Positions 42,027 through 51,379 are shown, counted from the first letter of the stretch. The stretch: 63,202 nt of DNA from Clostridium sp. (GCA_029257045.1 JARIDB010000080.1:1-63202); one strand, 5' to 3'. Numbers and translations: made by a program. Notes: generated by a model not told the origin, from the letters alone.

Positions 42027-43358
42027 ATGAAATTAATTGAACAAAAAGATGTATTATTACCTAAAGATATTAGTTTATCAACTTTACCACTTATAGAAGA
42101 AATAACTACTGCCTTAGGCGTTCCGAGAGATGTTTTGGCAAGTGATGAAGAAATTTTTTATGGGTGGCAGAACCTACCTAGAGAGTTGGTTAGTGTACCT
42201 CAGGAATTAAGAGGGCCTTTATTAGCTAGAATGTGTGTTGCAACTTCAGTTGGATTATTTGATGGAGCTATAAATTATATTTGGAATGCTTCAATTGATA
42301 ATTTAAGAAAAAGGGTAAGGAATTTTGGCTATAATGTTGTTGGACAACTATTAGAAAAGAAATTTGAAGAAAAAGATTTATTAGATTTAAAAGATTCAGA
42401 ATTATTAAGTTTATGTTTAAAGATAAATTTAATATCAGAAGATGGGTTTTATTTTTTAGGACAATGCAGGGATATTAGAAATAATTATTCTGTTGCACAT
42501 CCGAGTGACAATTTGATAAATGATAGAGAACTTATAGTATATATAAATAGATGTATAAAATATGCATTATCAAGTGGAACAGAGCTTAAAGGTGTTGATA
42601 TAAGCTTATTTACTTCTGTTATTAAAGAGAGTAGATTTGGTGAAGAACAGTTAAGCATATGGATTAAAAATATAAGAGAAACACATGACGCACAAAGAGA
42701 ACTTATATTTAGTATGTTACATGGAATATATTGTGATGCAAGTTCTTCAGAACAAACAAGATTAAATGCATTAGATATTTGTGATAAATTTAAAGATAAT
42801 TTTACTTATAATGTAATATCAGAGTTTTTAGATAAACATTATAAGTATCAAGCAAAGGGAAATAAAAGTGCATATTTAGCTTCTCAACAATTTTTCGAAA
42901 AATTAGGGTTAATAAAGCATTTAGGTGATGAAGAAAGATATAATATAATTTCATTAGCTTGCAAGAGACTTATGGGAGTACATCTTGAGATGAATAACTT
43001 TTATAATGAACCACCTTTTGCAGAAAGGTTAGAAGAATTGGTTAAAAATAATGAAGTACCAGTATCAGCTAAATATAATTTTGTATTGACAGTTGTAACT
43101 TGTTATGTAGGAAATAGATATGGACAATGCCGTGCAGCTCTATATAATTATTCAAATATGATAAGTAATTTTACTTCTAAGGAAATAGAAATAATGTTAT
43201 CATTTTATGATGGAAAACAAAAAAGTACTTTACTTGATAGAATAAAGTCATTTCATGATTGTAAAGATAATTATAAACAATCAATAGAATTATTAAATGA
43301 AGAAAGTATACCTACTTCATTAAAAGCCAAATATGATAGTATATTAGGTAAAAAATAA
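42027..43358 (+). CDS. Unknown 443-residue protein with a HEPN-like RX6H motif
   Basis: This soluble, helix-rich protein shows an N-terminal part with LARMCVATSVGLFDGAINYI (about 67-86), followed by GQCRDIRNNYSVAHPSD (145-161). The R151-N-...-H158 spacing fits the RX4-6H catalytic motif of HEPN ribonucleases, in the usual sequence context RNxxxAH. Residues 200-443 are alpha-helical repeat-like and unrecognised. AAAAGGAG precedes ATG 42027, and the longer start at 41979 has no such site. It is a lone gene with its own terminator. HEPN proteins commonly act as RNases in abortive infection or toxin-antitoxin systems; this role is an inference. Confidence 0.65.
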   Translation: MKLIEQKDVLLPKDISLSTLPLIEEITTALGVPRDVLASDEEIFYGWQNLPRELVSVPQELRGPLLARMCVATSVGLFDGAINYIWNASIDNLRKRVRNFGYNVVGQLLEKKFEEKDLLDLKDSELLSLCLKINLISEDGFYFLGQCRDIRNNYSVAHPSDNLINDRELIVYINRCIKYALSSGTELKGVDISLFTSVIKESRFGEEQLSIWIKNIRETHDAQRELIFSMLHGIYCDASSSEQTRLNALDICDKFKDNFTYNVISEFLDKHYKYQAKGNKSAYLASQQFFEKLGLIKHLGDEERYNIISLACKRLMGVHLEMNNFYNEPPFAERLEELVKNNEVPVSAKYNFVLTVVTCYVGNRYGQCRAALYNYSNMISNFTSKEIEIMLSFYDGKQKSTLLDRIKSFHDCKDNYKQSIELLNEESIPTSLKAKYDSILGKK

Positions 43359-43391
43359 TTTATCTTTGTTGAAATATATATATTAAATTAT

Positions 43392-43427
43392 AAAAGCAAT
43401 GTTGTTTTATAACATTGCCTTTTTTGT
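43392..43427 (+). terminator. Terminator of the HEPN-like gene
   Basis: AAAAGCAATGTT (43392-43403) pairs with AACATTGCCTTTT (43411-43423), allowing one bulge. Confidence 0.85.
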
Positions 43428-43558
43428 ATATAAAAAATAAGGTTAGTAAAATAAATTAAAACTCCTAACAACTATATAATATAATTTTACTAAGAATAAA
43501 TTTTGAAAAAACGGAAAGAAAATATCTAATTAATAAATATTATGAAGGGGGAATTTAT

Positions 43559-43792
43559 ATGGAATCAATAATAGTTATAATAATGCTATTATTAATTATA
43601 GTATATTGTTGTAGATCATTTAAATTAAAATTTGATTATAAAGAAGAAAAGAGAAGACTAATATTACAAAAGATAGTTTTCACGTCTTCTATAATAACTT
43701 GTATTTTAGGAACTACAAGAGGTAATTGGTGGGTTTTTTTAGTTGTACTTATTTTATGTGTAATTTTATTTATATTACCTAGAAAAGGTTAG
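43559..43792 (+). CDS. Small membrane protein, unknown
   Basis: This 77-residue protein has hydrophobic segments at about 2-18 and 38-73, with a basic cytoplasmic loop (KLKFDYKEEKRRL) between. AAGGGGG precedes ATG. No family recognised. A hairpin terminator follows at 43830. Confidence 0.6.
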   Translation: MESIIVIIMLLLIIVYCCRSFKLKFDYKEEKRRLILQKIVFTSSIITCILGTTRGNWWVFLVVLILCVILFILPRKG

Positions 43793-43829
43793 TACATTTT
43801 GCATATTTAAAACAGTTAATAATACGCTT

Positions 43830-43866
43830 AAATAACCCAAAGGTATTTTTATATTTGGGTTATTTT
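43830..43866 (+). terminator. Terminator before dnaX
   Basis: AAATAACCCAAA (43830-43841) pairs with TTTGGGTTATTT (43854-43865). Confidence 0.85.
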
Positions 43867-44026
43867 AATATTTTATTCTTTATAGTTTGCAAATAGTCTT
43901 AAACTTCTATAGGTGTATTGTTAAGTTGTTTTATTATATTTTATATTTATTTAAAAAAATTTTTTTATAGGATATAATAGAATAAAGAAGAATCATAGAA
44001 GGAAAAGATAATAGAAAGGATAAACA

Positions 44027-45652
44027 ATGGGATATACAGCTTTATATAGAGAGTGGAGACCTCAGAACTTTTATGACATAGTAGGTCAAGAACATATAAC
44101 AACCACATTAAAAAATCAAATATTAAAAGATAGAATAGCTCATGCCTATCTGCTTTGTGGAACTAGAGGAACTGGTAAGACTACAACAGCTAAAGTTCTT
44201 GCAAAAGCTTTAAATTGTTTAGACTTAGAAGATGGAGAACCGTGTAATCATTGTTCTATGTGTAAAAAGATAGATGATGGTTTGGCAATTGATATAACTG
44301 AACTAGATGCAGCATCAAATAATGGTATTGATAAAATTAGAGATATTATAGATGATGTTAAGTATCCACCACAAGAAGCAAGATTTAAAGTTTATATAAT
44401 GGACGAAGTTCATATGTTATCAACAGGTGCAGTTAATGCTTTTCTAAAAACTTTAGAAGAGCCACCTAAGAATGTAATATTTATCTTAGCAACAACAGAT
44501 CCACAAAAGCTACCTATAACAATTCTTTCAAGGTGTCAAAGGTTTGACTTTAAAAGAATTAATGTTAAAGAGATAGTTGGAAGACTTAGAAGAATAGTAG
44601 ATGAGCAAAATGTTATAGTAGATGATAAAAGCTTAAATCTAATAGCAAGAGTATCTGATGGTGCCTTAAGGGATGCTTTAAGTATTTTAGATCAGGCAAT
44701 GTCCATGGGAAATGGTGCAGTAGAATATGATGTACTAGTTAGTATGCTAGGTCTTGTTACTAATGATAACTTATTTAATTTATCTAATGCAATAGTTCAA
44801 AGAAGTGTTGAAAGGTCCATAAATATAATCGATGATGTAGTTTATACAGGTAAGGATGTTTACTTGTTTATTAAAGATTTAATAACTCATTATAGAAATA
44901 TATTAATGGCTAAGGTTACTAATAATCCTGAAGAAGTTTTAGATACAGCAGAGGAAAATATAATTCTTATAAAGGAACAGGCAGCTAAGGTTAGGGCAGA
45001 AGAAGTAATGAGATGTATTAGAATACTTCAAGAAGCAGAAACTAATGCTAAAGCAAGTAAGCAAGCTAGGATATATTTAGAACTTGCTATAGTTAAAATG
45101 TGTAAAATAGAATATGATACATCAAATGAAGTTATATTATCTAGAATAAATAAGCTAGAAGAAAACATTAAAAAAGGTAATATAAAAATAAATCAAAACA
45201 CTGAAGAAATAAGGCCTATAGAAAAAAAGGTTAGTACAAATAATTTGAATAAGGAAATTAAAAAGAAAGAAAGTTTATCAAAAGAAGACTTATCTTTAAA
45301 TGAAAATTCAAAGGTAACATTAGAAGAAGTTAAAAGATCTTGGAAGGATATACTAGAAAGGTTTAAGGCAAGAAGAGCTATGATAGTTTATGCTTCAATG
45401 CTTACAGGAAAGCCTATAGATTGCAAAAATGGAATATTAACTATAGAATATGAAGATCAATTTAAATTCAATATAGATAGATTAGAGAAAAAAGAATACA
45501 AGATTATAATTAAGGAAGTTTTATCAGAGATATTTAGAGAAGATTTAAAAGTTAATTTTAAAATAGAAGAAGGCCAAGATGAGGAAAGATCAGCAGAAGA
45601 TATTTTAATAGAAACCTTAGGCGTTGATATGGTAGAAGTTTTTGATGAATAA
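44027..45652 (+). CDS. dnaX: DNA polymerase III subunit gamma/tau
   Basis: This 541-residue clamp-loader ATPase starts MGYTALYREWRPQNFYDIVG. It has Walker A GTRGTGKT (45-52), zinc Cys64/73/76/79 (CNHCSMC), Walker B IMDEVHML and SRC sensor LSRCQRFDF. Domain III (collar) and a Lys/Glu-rich linker (about 380-425) follow, then a tau-like C-terminal domain. No slippery frameshift heptamer was identified. It begins the conserved dnaX-ebfC-recR cluster. Confidence 0.97.
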   Translation: MGYTALYREWRPQNFYDIVGQEHITTTLKNQILKDRIAHAYLLCGTRGTGKTTTAKVLAKALNCLDLEDGEPCNHCSMCKKIDDGLAIDITELDAASNNGIDKIRDIIDDVKYPPQEARFKVYIMDEVHMLSTGAVNAFLKTLEEPPKNVIFILATTDPQKLPITILSRCQRFDFKRINVKEIVGRLRRIVDEQNVIVDDKSLNLIARVSDGALRDALSILDQAMSMGNGAVEYDVLVSMLGLVTNDNLFNLSNAIVQRSVERSINIIDDVVYTGKDVYLFIKDLITHYRNILMAKVTNNPEEVLDTAEENIILIKEQAAKVRAEEVMRCIRILQEAETNAKASKQARIYLELAIVKMCKIEYDTSNEVILSRINKLEENIKKGNIKINQNTEEIRPIEKKVSTNNLNKEIKKKESLSKEDLSLNENSKVTLEEVKRSWKDILERFKARRAMIVYASMLTGKPIDCKNGILTIEYEDQFKFNIDRLEKKEYKIIIKEVLSEIFREDLKVNFKIEEGQDEERSAEDILIETLGVDMVEVFDE

Positions 45653-45784
45653 ACTATTAATATTTATAAAGTTTTAATATTAGCTTAAATAGGAATGAAA
45701 ATCTTATGAATAAATGGTAATATATAAAAGTAAATTAAAATATTTTATAATAAAGAAGATATTTATAAAGAGGAGGATGTTTTT

Positions 45785-46129
45785 ATGGCAAAAGGAGGAT
45801 TTCCTGGCGGTTTTGGCGGAGGAAACATGAATAACTTAATGAAGCAAGCTCAAAAACTTCAAAAGGATATGGAGCAAGCACAAAAAGCTCTTGAAACTAA
45901 GGAATTTGAAACTTCAGTAGGCGGTGGAGCTGTAGTTGTAAAGGCAAATGGAAAGAAAGAAATAACTGATATTAAAATAAAACCAGAAGTTGTAGACGCA
46001 GACGATGTTGAGATGTTAGAAGACTTAGTGTTAAGTGCTGTAAATGAGGTTTTAAAAAAGGCTGATGAAGAATCAGCAAATTCAATGGGAAAATTAACTG
46101 GTGGAATGAACATACCAGGATTATTCTAA
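45785..46129 (+). CDS. ebfC: Nucleoid-associated protein YbaB/EbfC
   Basis: This 114-residue dimeric DNA-binding protein has a glycine-rich N-terminus ([20 protein letters not shown]), then [19 protein letters not shown], and the conserved [20 protein letters not shown] with [27 protein letters not shown] precedes the ATG. It lies between dnaX and recR as usual. A terminator-like hairpin follows. Confidence 0.96.
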   Translation: MAKGGFPGGFGGGNMNNLMKQAQKLQKDMEQAQKALETKEFETSVGGGAVVVKANGKKEITDIKIKPEVVDADDVEMLEDLVLSAVNEVLKKADEESANSMGKLTGGMNIPGLF

Positions 46130-46151
46130 TTTTAAAAGAATAAAAATTTGA

Positions 46152-46176
46152 GGCGAAATTTAATTTCGCCTTTTTA
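46152..46176 (+). terminator. Hairpin between ebfC and recR
   Basis: GGCGAAATT (46152-46160), TA, AATTTCGCC (46162-46170), TTTTT. Confidence 0.88.
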
Positions 46177-46214
46177 TTTATAATATAAATGGATATATAA
46201 GAAAGGATGATAAT

Positions 46215-46811
46215 ATGGATTTCTATCCAGTTGCAATAGAGAAGCTTATTGAAGAATTTGCAAAGCTTCCAAGCATAGGTCAAAAAACAGCGCAAAGACT
46301 TGTTATGCATGTTCTTAACTTACCACAAGATGAAGTAAGAGAATTTGCAAATGCTTTAGTAAAGGCAAGGGGAACAATAAAGTATTGTTCTATATGTGGT
46401 AATTTTACAGATAAAGATCCTTGTGCTATATGTTCAAATCCAAATAGGGATAAGGATATTATCTGTGTTATAGAGCAACCGAAGGATGTAATGACTATGG
46501 AAAAGGTTAAAGAATATAATGGAACATATCATATACTTCATGGGAATCTATCTCCAATGCAAGGTAGAGGACCGCAAGATATTAAAATAAGAGAACTTGT
46601 ATCAAGGATGAATGCTGATGTTAAAGAGGTTATAATAGCAACTAACCCTAATATAGAGGGAGAAGCTACAGCAATGTATATATCAAGAATCTTAAAACCT
46701 TTAGATGTTAAAGTAACAAGAATTGCATCAGGAATACCAGTTGGTGGAGATTTAGAATATGCAGACGAAGTAACTTTATCAAAAGCATTGGAAGGAAGAA
46801 AAGAGATATAA
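46215..46811 (+). CDS. recR: Recombination protein RecR
   Basis: This 198-residue recombination mediator has a helix-hairpin-helix ([17 protein letters not shown]), a zinc finger ([18 protein letters not shown]) and a Toprim domain ([28 protein letters not shown]). With RecFO it loads RecA at gaps. Its stop codon (46809-46811) is directly adjacent to a truncated cardiolipin synthase frame. Confidence 0.97.
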   Translation: MDFYPVAIEKLIEEFAKLPSIGQKTAQRLVMHVLNLPQDEVREFANALVKARGTIKYCSICGNFTDKDPCAICSNPNRDKDIICVIEQPKDVMTMEKVKEYNGTYHILHGNLSPMQGRGPQDIKIRELVSRMNADVKEVIIATNPNIEGEATAMYISRILKPLDVKVTRIASGIPVGGDLEYADEVTLSKALEGRKEI

Positions 46812-47164
46812 AATTAAAAGATAAATGGTATGTGCATAATGTAACAAGAGCTTACTATTATCAGCTTATTGAAGCTGGAGTTAAAATTTATGAATATACT
46901 AAAGGGTTTATTCACTCAAAAACTTTTGTATCAGATGATAAACTTGGAGTTGTTGGTACTATTAATATGGATTATAGAAGTTTGTACCTTCACTTTGAAT
47001 GTGGGGTCCTTTTGTATAAAACAAAGTCAATAAATAAAATAAAGGAAGATTTTTCAAAGACTTTAGAAGTATCACAAAGAATTACATTAGATGATTGCAG
47101 AAATATTAATTGGTTGAATAAATTTGTTACTGCTATATTGAAAGTTTTTGCTCCCATTATGTAA
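46811..47164 (+). pseudogene. C-terminal fragment of cardiolipin synthase
   Basis: Immediately after recR, in another frame, the sequence reads [20 protein letters not shown], then AGVKIYEYTKGFIHSKTFVSDD and GTINMDYRSLYLHFE, finishing at KVFAPIM. This is the second phospholipase-D HKD motif (His-x-Lys-x4-Asp) and C-terminus of Cls. The N-terminal membrane segments and the first HKD motif are missing. A GTG at 46832 could start translation but has no ribosome site. A deletion probably removed the 5' part. Confidence 0.85.
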
Positions 47165-47272
47165 AAAAGTGTGAACATATAATAATTTCCTAAAGAATAA
47201 AAATAAATAAGATCTTGAATACTATGTTAAAAAATGGTAAATAATTTTAATATAAAGGTTCAGGAGGAGAAT

Positions 47273-47530
47273 ATGAGTAATAACATAGTTTTAAAGTTTT
47301 TAATGCAGGAGATTGAAAGTAATAAGATAAAGTACACAGAAGAAGACTTACTTTTATTTGAAGCAATAAACGAAAGTATAGTAGAAATGCAAACTGCGCA
47401 GTCATTATTTAATTCAGTAAGTGATCCAAATTTAATAGATTTAGCTATTCACACAGAAGATGTAGCGAAAAGTAGATATAATTTTCTTATTGGTTTAGCT
47501 AAAGAAAGATCATTAAGGAAAATAGATTAA
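47273..47530 (+). CDS. yaaL: YaaL-family (DUF2508) protein
   Basis: This 85-residue helical protein (LLLFEAINESIVEMQTAQSLF, DPNLIDLAIHTEDVAKSRYN) sits between recR and bofA, where DUF2508/YaaL is found in Bacillus and Clostridium. Function unknown. AGGAGGAG directly before ATG 47273 selects this start over ATG 47234. Confidence 0.85.
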   Translation: MSNNIVLKFLMQEIESNKIKYTEEDLLLFEAINESIVEMQTAQSLFNSVSDPNLIDLAIHTEDVAKSRYNFLIGLAKERSLRKID

Positions 47531-47635
47531 TATGAGGTTTCAAGGAATGATATAATTAGTTAATAATAATGTATTTATTGGCTTATATAAATAATATTAG
47601 TATTATAAGCATATTATAAATCGGAGGGGATTAGA

Positions 47636-47878
47636 ATGGAACTTATAATATATGGAATAGTAGGATTATTACTATTATCGTTAGTAATAAAGCTTTTAAA
47701 ATGGCCATTTAAGATAATAATAAATGGAATTATAGGTATTGTATTGCTTTATATAGCAAATATACTAGGATCATATTTAGGCTTTACCATTGCAATTAAT
47801 GCAGTGACTGCCTTAATTGCAGGTTTTTTAGGAATACCAGGAGTTATTTTATTAATAATATATCAACTATTTCTATAA
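47636..47878 (+). CDS. bofA: Pro-sigmaK processing inhibitor BofA
   Basis: This 80-residue membrane protein consists of hydrophobic segments (about 2-20, 27-46, 51-79) with the BofA-like C-terminus NAVTALIAGFLGIPGVILLIIYQLF. In sporulation BofA holds SpoIVFB inactive in the outer forespore membrane. CGGAGGGG precedes ATG. Its place after yaaL supports the assignment and an endospore-forming host. Confidence 0.9.
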   Translation: MELIIYGIVGLLLLSLVIKLLKWPFKIIINGIIGIVLLYIANILGSYLGFTIAINAVTALIAGFLGIPGVILLIIYQLFL

Positions 47879-47881
47879 AAC

Positions 47882-47913
47882 AAAAGAGATTCATTTGAGG
47901 ATGAATCTCTTTT
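47882..47913 (+). terminator. Terminator of the recR-bofA region
   Basis: AAAAGAGATTCAT (47882-47894) pairs exactly with 47901-47913. Confidence 0.9.
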
Positions 47914-48200
47914 AGCCTTTTTGAGAAGGAATTAATTTCTCAAAAGTTAATATAGATGGGAGTTAGAAGATTTCAATCAACTAATGAGTGAAAAGTCTTT
48001 CCTAATAATAATATAGTTTTTAGTTATGAAAGTGTTACAAGTAATAATTGAAAAGTTTTATGAAATATAGAAATTAATATGATAATATATAAGAATAGGA
48101 TATAAACTGAAGGATAAAATTATAATAACTTATATAAGGATGAATTATTATAATAGCCTAAAGAATGAAAATATATTTTAATATACATATAGACTTTAGA
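47914..48200. other. Gene-free AT-rich region
   Basis: No gene seen. Several short repeats of TTATAATA type occur. It should contain the promoter for the Cys-rich gene. Confidence 0.35.
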
Positions 48201-48217
48201 AAAGGGGAAGGATAATT

Positions 48218-48403
48218 ATGCCAGCAGGTAATGGAGTGAATTGTAATTATTGTCCAGAGTATAAAAAGAGTTGCGATGGTGGAGATAAAACGTGTTTATG
48301 TTATAAATGCCCAAGACATTTAGGTCAATGCCTTTGTGTAAGATATTGTAGAGAAACAGAATCTATATTAACAACTTATGATAATGACTATAGGGAGTGG
48401 TAA
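48218..48403 (+). CDS. Cysteine-rich small protein
   Basis: This 61-residue protein has nine Cys (9, 12, 19, 26, 28, 31, 38, 40, 44) in CxxC and CxC spacings: CNYC, CLCYKC, CLC. That suggests a metal- or cluster-binding knuckle. The GGGGAAGG site is strong. mscL begins 1 base after the stop, so the two are co-translated. Family unknown. Confidence 0.75.
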   Translation: MPAGNGVNCNYCPEYKKSCDGGDKTCLCYKCPRHLGQCLCVRYCRETESILTTYDNDYREW

Positions 48404-48404
48404 T

Positions 48405-48842
48405 ATGAAGGAAAAAGGAAAAGGATTTATTAGTGAATTTAAGAGTTTTGCTATGAAGGGAAATGTTATTGATTTAGCTGTAGGTGTAATTATTGGTGGT
48501 GCTTTCAATAAAATAGTTTCCTCATTAGTTGCAGATATAATTATGCCTCTAATCGGATTATTAACAGGAGGCGTTGATTTTAAAGAACTATCATATACAT
48601 TAAGAATTGCAGCAGAGAGTAAAGATAATTTAGTTTTAAGATATGGGTTATTTATTCAAAACATAGTTGATTTTTTAATAATAGCCTTATCGGTATTTGT
48701 AATGATAAAAGTTATATCAAAGTTAAATAAGAAAAAAGAAGAAGATGTAAAGCTTGAAGAAGAAGTAAAAGAAGAAGTTCCAACTAAGGAGGAAATTCTT
48801 TTAACAGATATTAGAGATTTACTAAAGGAAAGAAATAGCTAG
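48405..48842 (+). CDS. mscL: Large-conductance mechanosensitive channel
   Basis: This 145-residue membrane channel has [23 protein letters not shown] (N-terminal helix and TM1 pore), [19 protein letters not shown]2 near 90-110 ([19 protein letters not shown]) and a Lys/Glu-rich C-terminal bundle. It opens under hypo-osmotic stress. ATG 48405 follows AGGGAGTGG; the upstream in-frame ATG 48378 lies inside the preceding gene. Confidence 0.95.
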   Translation: MKEKGKGFISEFKSFAMKGNVIDLAVGVIIGGAFNKIVSSLVADIIMPLIGLLTGGVDFKELSYTLRIAAESKDNLVLRYGLFIQNIVDFLIIALSVFVMIKVISKLNKKKEEDVKLEEEVKEEVPTKEEILLTDIRDLLKERNS

Positions 48843-48858
48843 GAAATAAAACTAAATA

Positions 48859-48902
48859 ATAACAAAAGGTATTTCTTGTATAAAAGAAATACCTTTTGTT
48901 AT
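48859..48902 (+). terminator. Terminator of mscL
   Basis: A perfect 19-bp stem, 48859-48877 with 48884-48902 (core AACAAAAGGTATTTCTT). Confidence 0.93.
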
Positions 48903-49220
48903 TTAGCAATTAAAATACTTGTAAATATTAAGTTTTAAATATAATTAATAATAATACAAGAAAAAACAAATAATATTTAATACACATAAATTAGAAAATT
49001 GAATACATTATAATAAAATATAAAGCTAGAGAAACTCAAAATGATAATATATTAATTATAATGGTTAAATATTGATAAATATAATATAAAAGCTCTATAA
49101 ATATGATATTATATTCAAATAATAATATAATTTCGAAAAGATTAATAAAAGATGTTGTTAATATTTAAAAAAAGTAGTAGAATTAACAATAACAAAGGCG
49201 AACATATAATAATTAAAAGT
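48903..49220. other. AT-rich upstream region of the serine genes
   Basis: No gene, T-box or riboswitch pattern was recognised. Promoter elements are not clear enough to call. Confidence 0.35.
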
Positions 49221-49237
49221 TTGGGAGAAAATGATTT

Positions 49238-50314
49238 ATGCATAAAAAATTATTTATTCCAGGACCAGTTGAAGTTAGGTCAGAGGTTTTAGAACAGATG
49301 GCACGACCAATAATTGGGCATAGGGGAAAAGAGGCATCAGAGCTTCAAAAAGGAATAACTGAAAACTTGAAAAAGGTATTCTTTACAGAAGGTGAAATTC
49401 TACTTTCAACTACATCTGGTAGTGGACTTATGGAAGGGTCTATAAGATCGTGTACAGCAAAAAGGGCAGCTGTATTTTCCATTGGGGCATTTGGAAAGAA
49501 GTGGTATGATATGGCAATTTCAAATAATGTTCCAGCAGACTTATTTGAAGTTGAAATGGGAAAAACAATAACTAAAGAAATGGTTGATAAGGAATTAAAA
49601 ACAGGGAAGTACGATTTAGTCGCAATAACTCATAATGAAACTTCTACAGGAATAATGAATCCAATAAATGAAATTGGAGAAGTAGTTAAGAATTATAAAG
49701 ATGTAATTTTTATAGTTGACGCTGTAAGTTCAGTAGCAGGTACTAAAATAGAGGTGGACAATTGGGGAATTGATATTTGTATAACCTCTTCTCAAAAGGC
49801 ATTAGGACTTCCACCAGGAATGGCAATATGCACTTTCTCTAATAGGGCAAAAGAGAGAGCAGAAAAAGTAGAGAATAGAGGGTCTTATCTAGATTTACTA
49901 GCATTATATAAATATATTAAAAAGAAGGATTATCAATATCCTTCCACACCATCTATATCTCATATGTTTGCATTAGATTATCAACTAGATTATATAATAA
50001 ACAAAGAGGGTCTCGAAAACAGATTTAATAGACACTTGAGTATGGCAGAAATAGTTAGGAAATGGGCTAGAAAATATTTTGAAATATTTGGAGACGAAAA
50101 TCATTTATCAAATACTGTAACAACTATAAAAAATACAAGGGGTATAGATGTTTCAGCTTTAAACAAAGAATTAGGTATTAGGGGCTATCAAATATCTAAT
50201 GGTTATGGAAGTTTAAAGGATAAAACCTTTAGGATAGGCCACATGGCAGATTGCAGTGTAGAAGATTTAAAAGATCTACTTAGAAACATTAATGAAATTT
50301 TGGGGTTAGATTAA
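49238..50314 (+). CDS. Class V aminotransferase for serine synthesis (SerC/AGT-like)
   Basis: This 358-residue PLP enzyme begins KLFIPGPVEVRSEVLEQMARPIIGHRG. The PLP Lys is in ITSSQKALGLPPG. TSGSGLMEGSIR and VDAVSSVAG (Asp with the PLP pyridine N) are typical of alanine-glyoxylate/serine-pyruvate aminotransferase-like proteins. Directly upstream of serA, it most likely acts as phosphoserine aminotransferase: 3-phosphohydroxypyruvate plus glutamate gives phosphoserine. Confidence 0.9.
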   Translation: MHKKLFIPGPVEVRSEVLEQMARPIIGHRGKEASELQKGITENLKKVFFTEGEILLSTTSGSGLMEGSIRSCTAKRAAVFSIGAFGKKWYDMAISNNVPADLFEVEMGKTITKEMVDKELKTGKYDLVAITHNETSTGIMNPINEIGEVVKNYKDVIFIVDAVSSVAGTKIEVDNWGIDICITSSQKALGLPPGMAICTFSNRAKERAEKVENRGSYLDLLALYKYIKKKDYQYPSTPSISHMFALDYQLDYIINKEGLENRFNRHLSMAEIVRKWARKYFEIFGDENHLSNTVTTIKNTRGIDVSALNKELGIRGYQISNGYGSLKDKTFRIGHMADCSVEDLKDLLRNINEILGLD

Positions 50315-50381
50315 TTTATAGGAATGTAAATTACGAGGCATTAGCAATAAGCAATAATTATTATGGGGTAATAATAAAAAG

Positions 50382-50413
50382 ATAAGGTTTAGAGTTAATA
50401 CTCTAAACCTTAT
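50382..50413 (+). terminator. Hairpin between the aminotransferase and serA
   Basis: ATAAGGTTTAGAGT (50382-50395) pairs with ACTCTAAACCTTAT (50400-50413). The weak T-tail suggests partial termination or processing. Confidence 0.7.
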
Positions 50414-50454
50414 TAGTATAAGCATAAAAAAGTAATTAATAATAGGGGGCTATT

Positions 50455-51360
50455 ATGTATAAGATATTAATTACAGATGGATTACAAAGTGATGCAATAA
50501 GAAAGTTAGAAAAAGAGGGGTTTAATGTAGTAAATAAATACTACCAAAAAGATGTTCTTGGAGAAAAGCTAAAGGAATTTGATGGCTTAGTAATTAGATC
50601 TGCCACAAAGATAACAAAAGATATATTAGATAATGAAAAGGGTGGAAAACTAAGGCTTATAGTAAGAGCAGGAGTTGGAACTGATAATATAGATTTAAAG
50701 GCTGCTAAAGAACTTAATATAACTGTAAGAAATACTCCAAATTCGAGTTCAGATTCTGTAGCAGAACTTGCAATTGCTCATATATTTGCTGTGGCAAGGT
50801 TTATTGGCACTTCAAATTATACAATGAGAAATGGAGAGTGGAATAAGAAAAGTTATAATGGTGTAGAAATTTTAGGGAAAACCTTAGGGATAGTAGGAAT
50901 GGGTAGAATAGGTAGATCATTAGGGATTAAAGCTAAGGCTTTAGGTATGAATGTTATATATAATGATTTCCTAGGAAAAGAAGAAACTTTAGAATATGAT
51001 TTTGTAGAATTAAATGAACTTTTAAGAAAAGCAGATTTCGTATCTCTTAATGCTCCTTATAATATAGAAAATGGATATTTAATTGGAAGACATGAGTTAA
51101 GTCTAATGAAAGAAGGAGCATATTTAATTAACTGTGCCAGGGGAAAGGTAGTTAATGAAGAGGCTCTTTTAGAGGCTTTAAATAGTGGGAAAATTTCAGG
51201 CGCTGGAATTGACGTTTTTGAAATTGAACCAAATACTAATGAAAGATTGGTTAACCATCCAAGGGTTAGCTGCACACCACATATAGGAGCTTCAACAGTA
51301 GAAGCTCAAGAAAGAATAGGAGAAGAAGTTTTTTCTATTATAAAAGACTTTTTTAGTTAA
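50455..51360 (+). CDS. serA: D-3-phosphoglycerate dehydrogenase, short form
   Basis: This 301-residue NAD-dependent dehydrogenase carries out the first step of serine synthesis. It has GVGTDNIDLKAAKELNI, GKTLGIVGMGRIGRSLGIKA (Rossmann GxGxxG), LINCARGKVVNEEALLEAL (catalytic Arg) and PHIGASTVEAQERIG (catalytic His). It lacks the C-terminal ACT/ASB regulatory domains, so serine feedback through ACT is unlikely. It forms a unit with the aminotransferase and DUF1015. Confidence 0.94.
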   Translation: MYKILITDGLQSDAIRKLEKEGFNVVNKYYQKDVLGEKLKEFDGLVIRSATKITKDILDNEKGGKLRLIVRAGVGTDNIDLKAAKELNITVRNTPNSSSDSVAELAIAHIFAVARFIGTSNYTMRNGEWNKKSYNGVEILGKTLGIVGMGRIGRSLGIKAKALGMNVIYNDFLGKEETLEYDFVELNELLRKADFVSLNAPYNIENGYLIGRHELSLMKEGAYLINCARGKVVNEEALLEALNSGKISGAGIDVFEIEPNTNERLVNHPRVSCTPHIGASTVEAQERIGEEVFSIIKDFFS

Positions 51361-51379
51361 AGCAGAAGGGGAGATGTAT

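Noticed and set aside
44027-45652. Programmed frameshift in dnaX giving gamma
   Set aside because: No convincing slippery A/G heptamer followed by a stem was seen. The full tau-length frame is the only supported product.
45972-46310. Minus-strand open frame across ebfC and recR
   Set aside because: Antisense to two conserved genes, leucine/serine-rich translation, no start signals.
48903-49237. T-box or other riboswitch before the serine genes
   Set aside because: No T-box consensus (TGGN-ACC bulge, antiterminator) or strong leader hairpin is visible.
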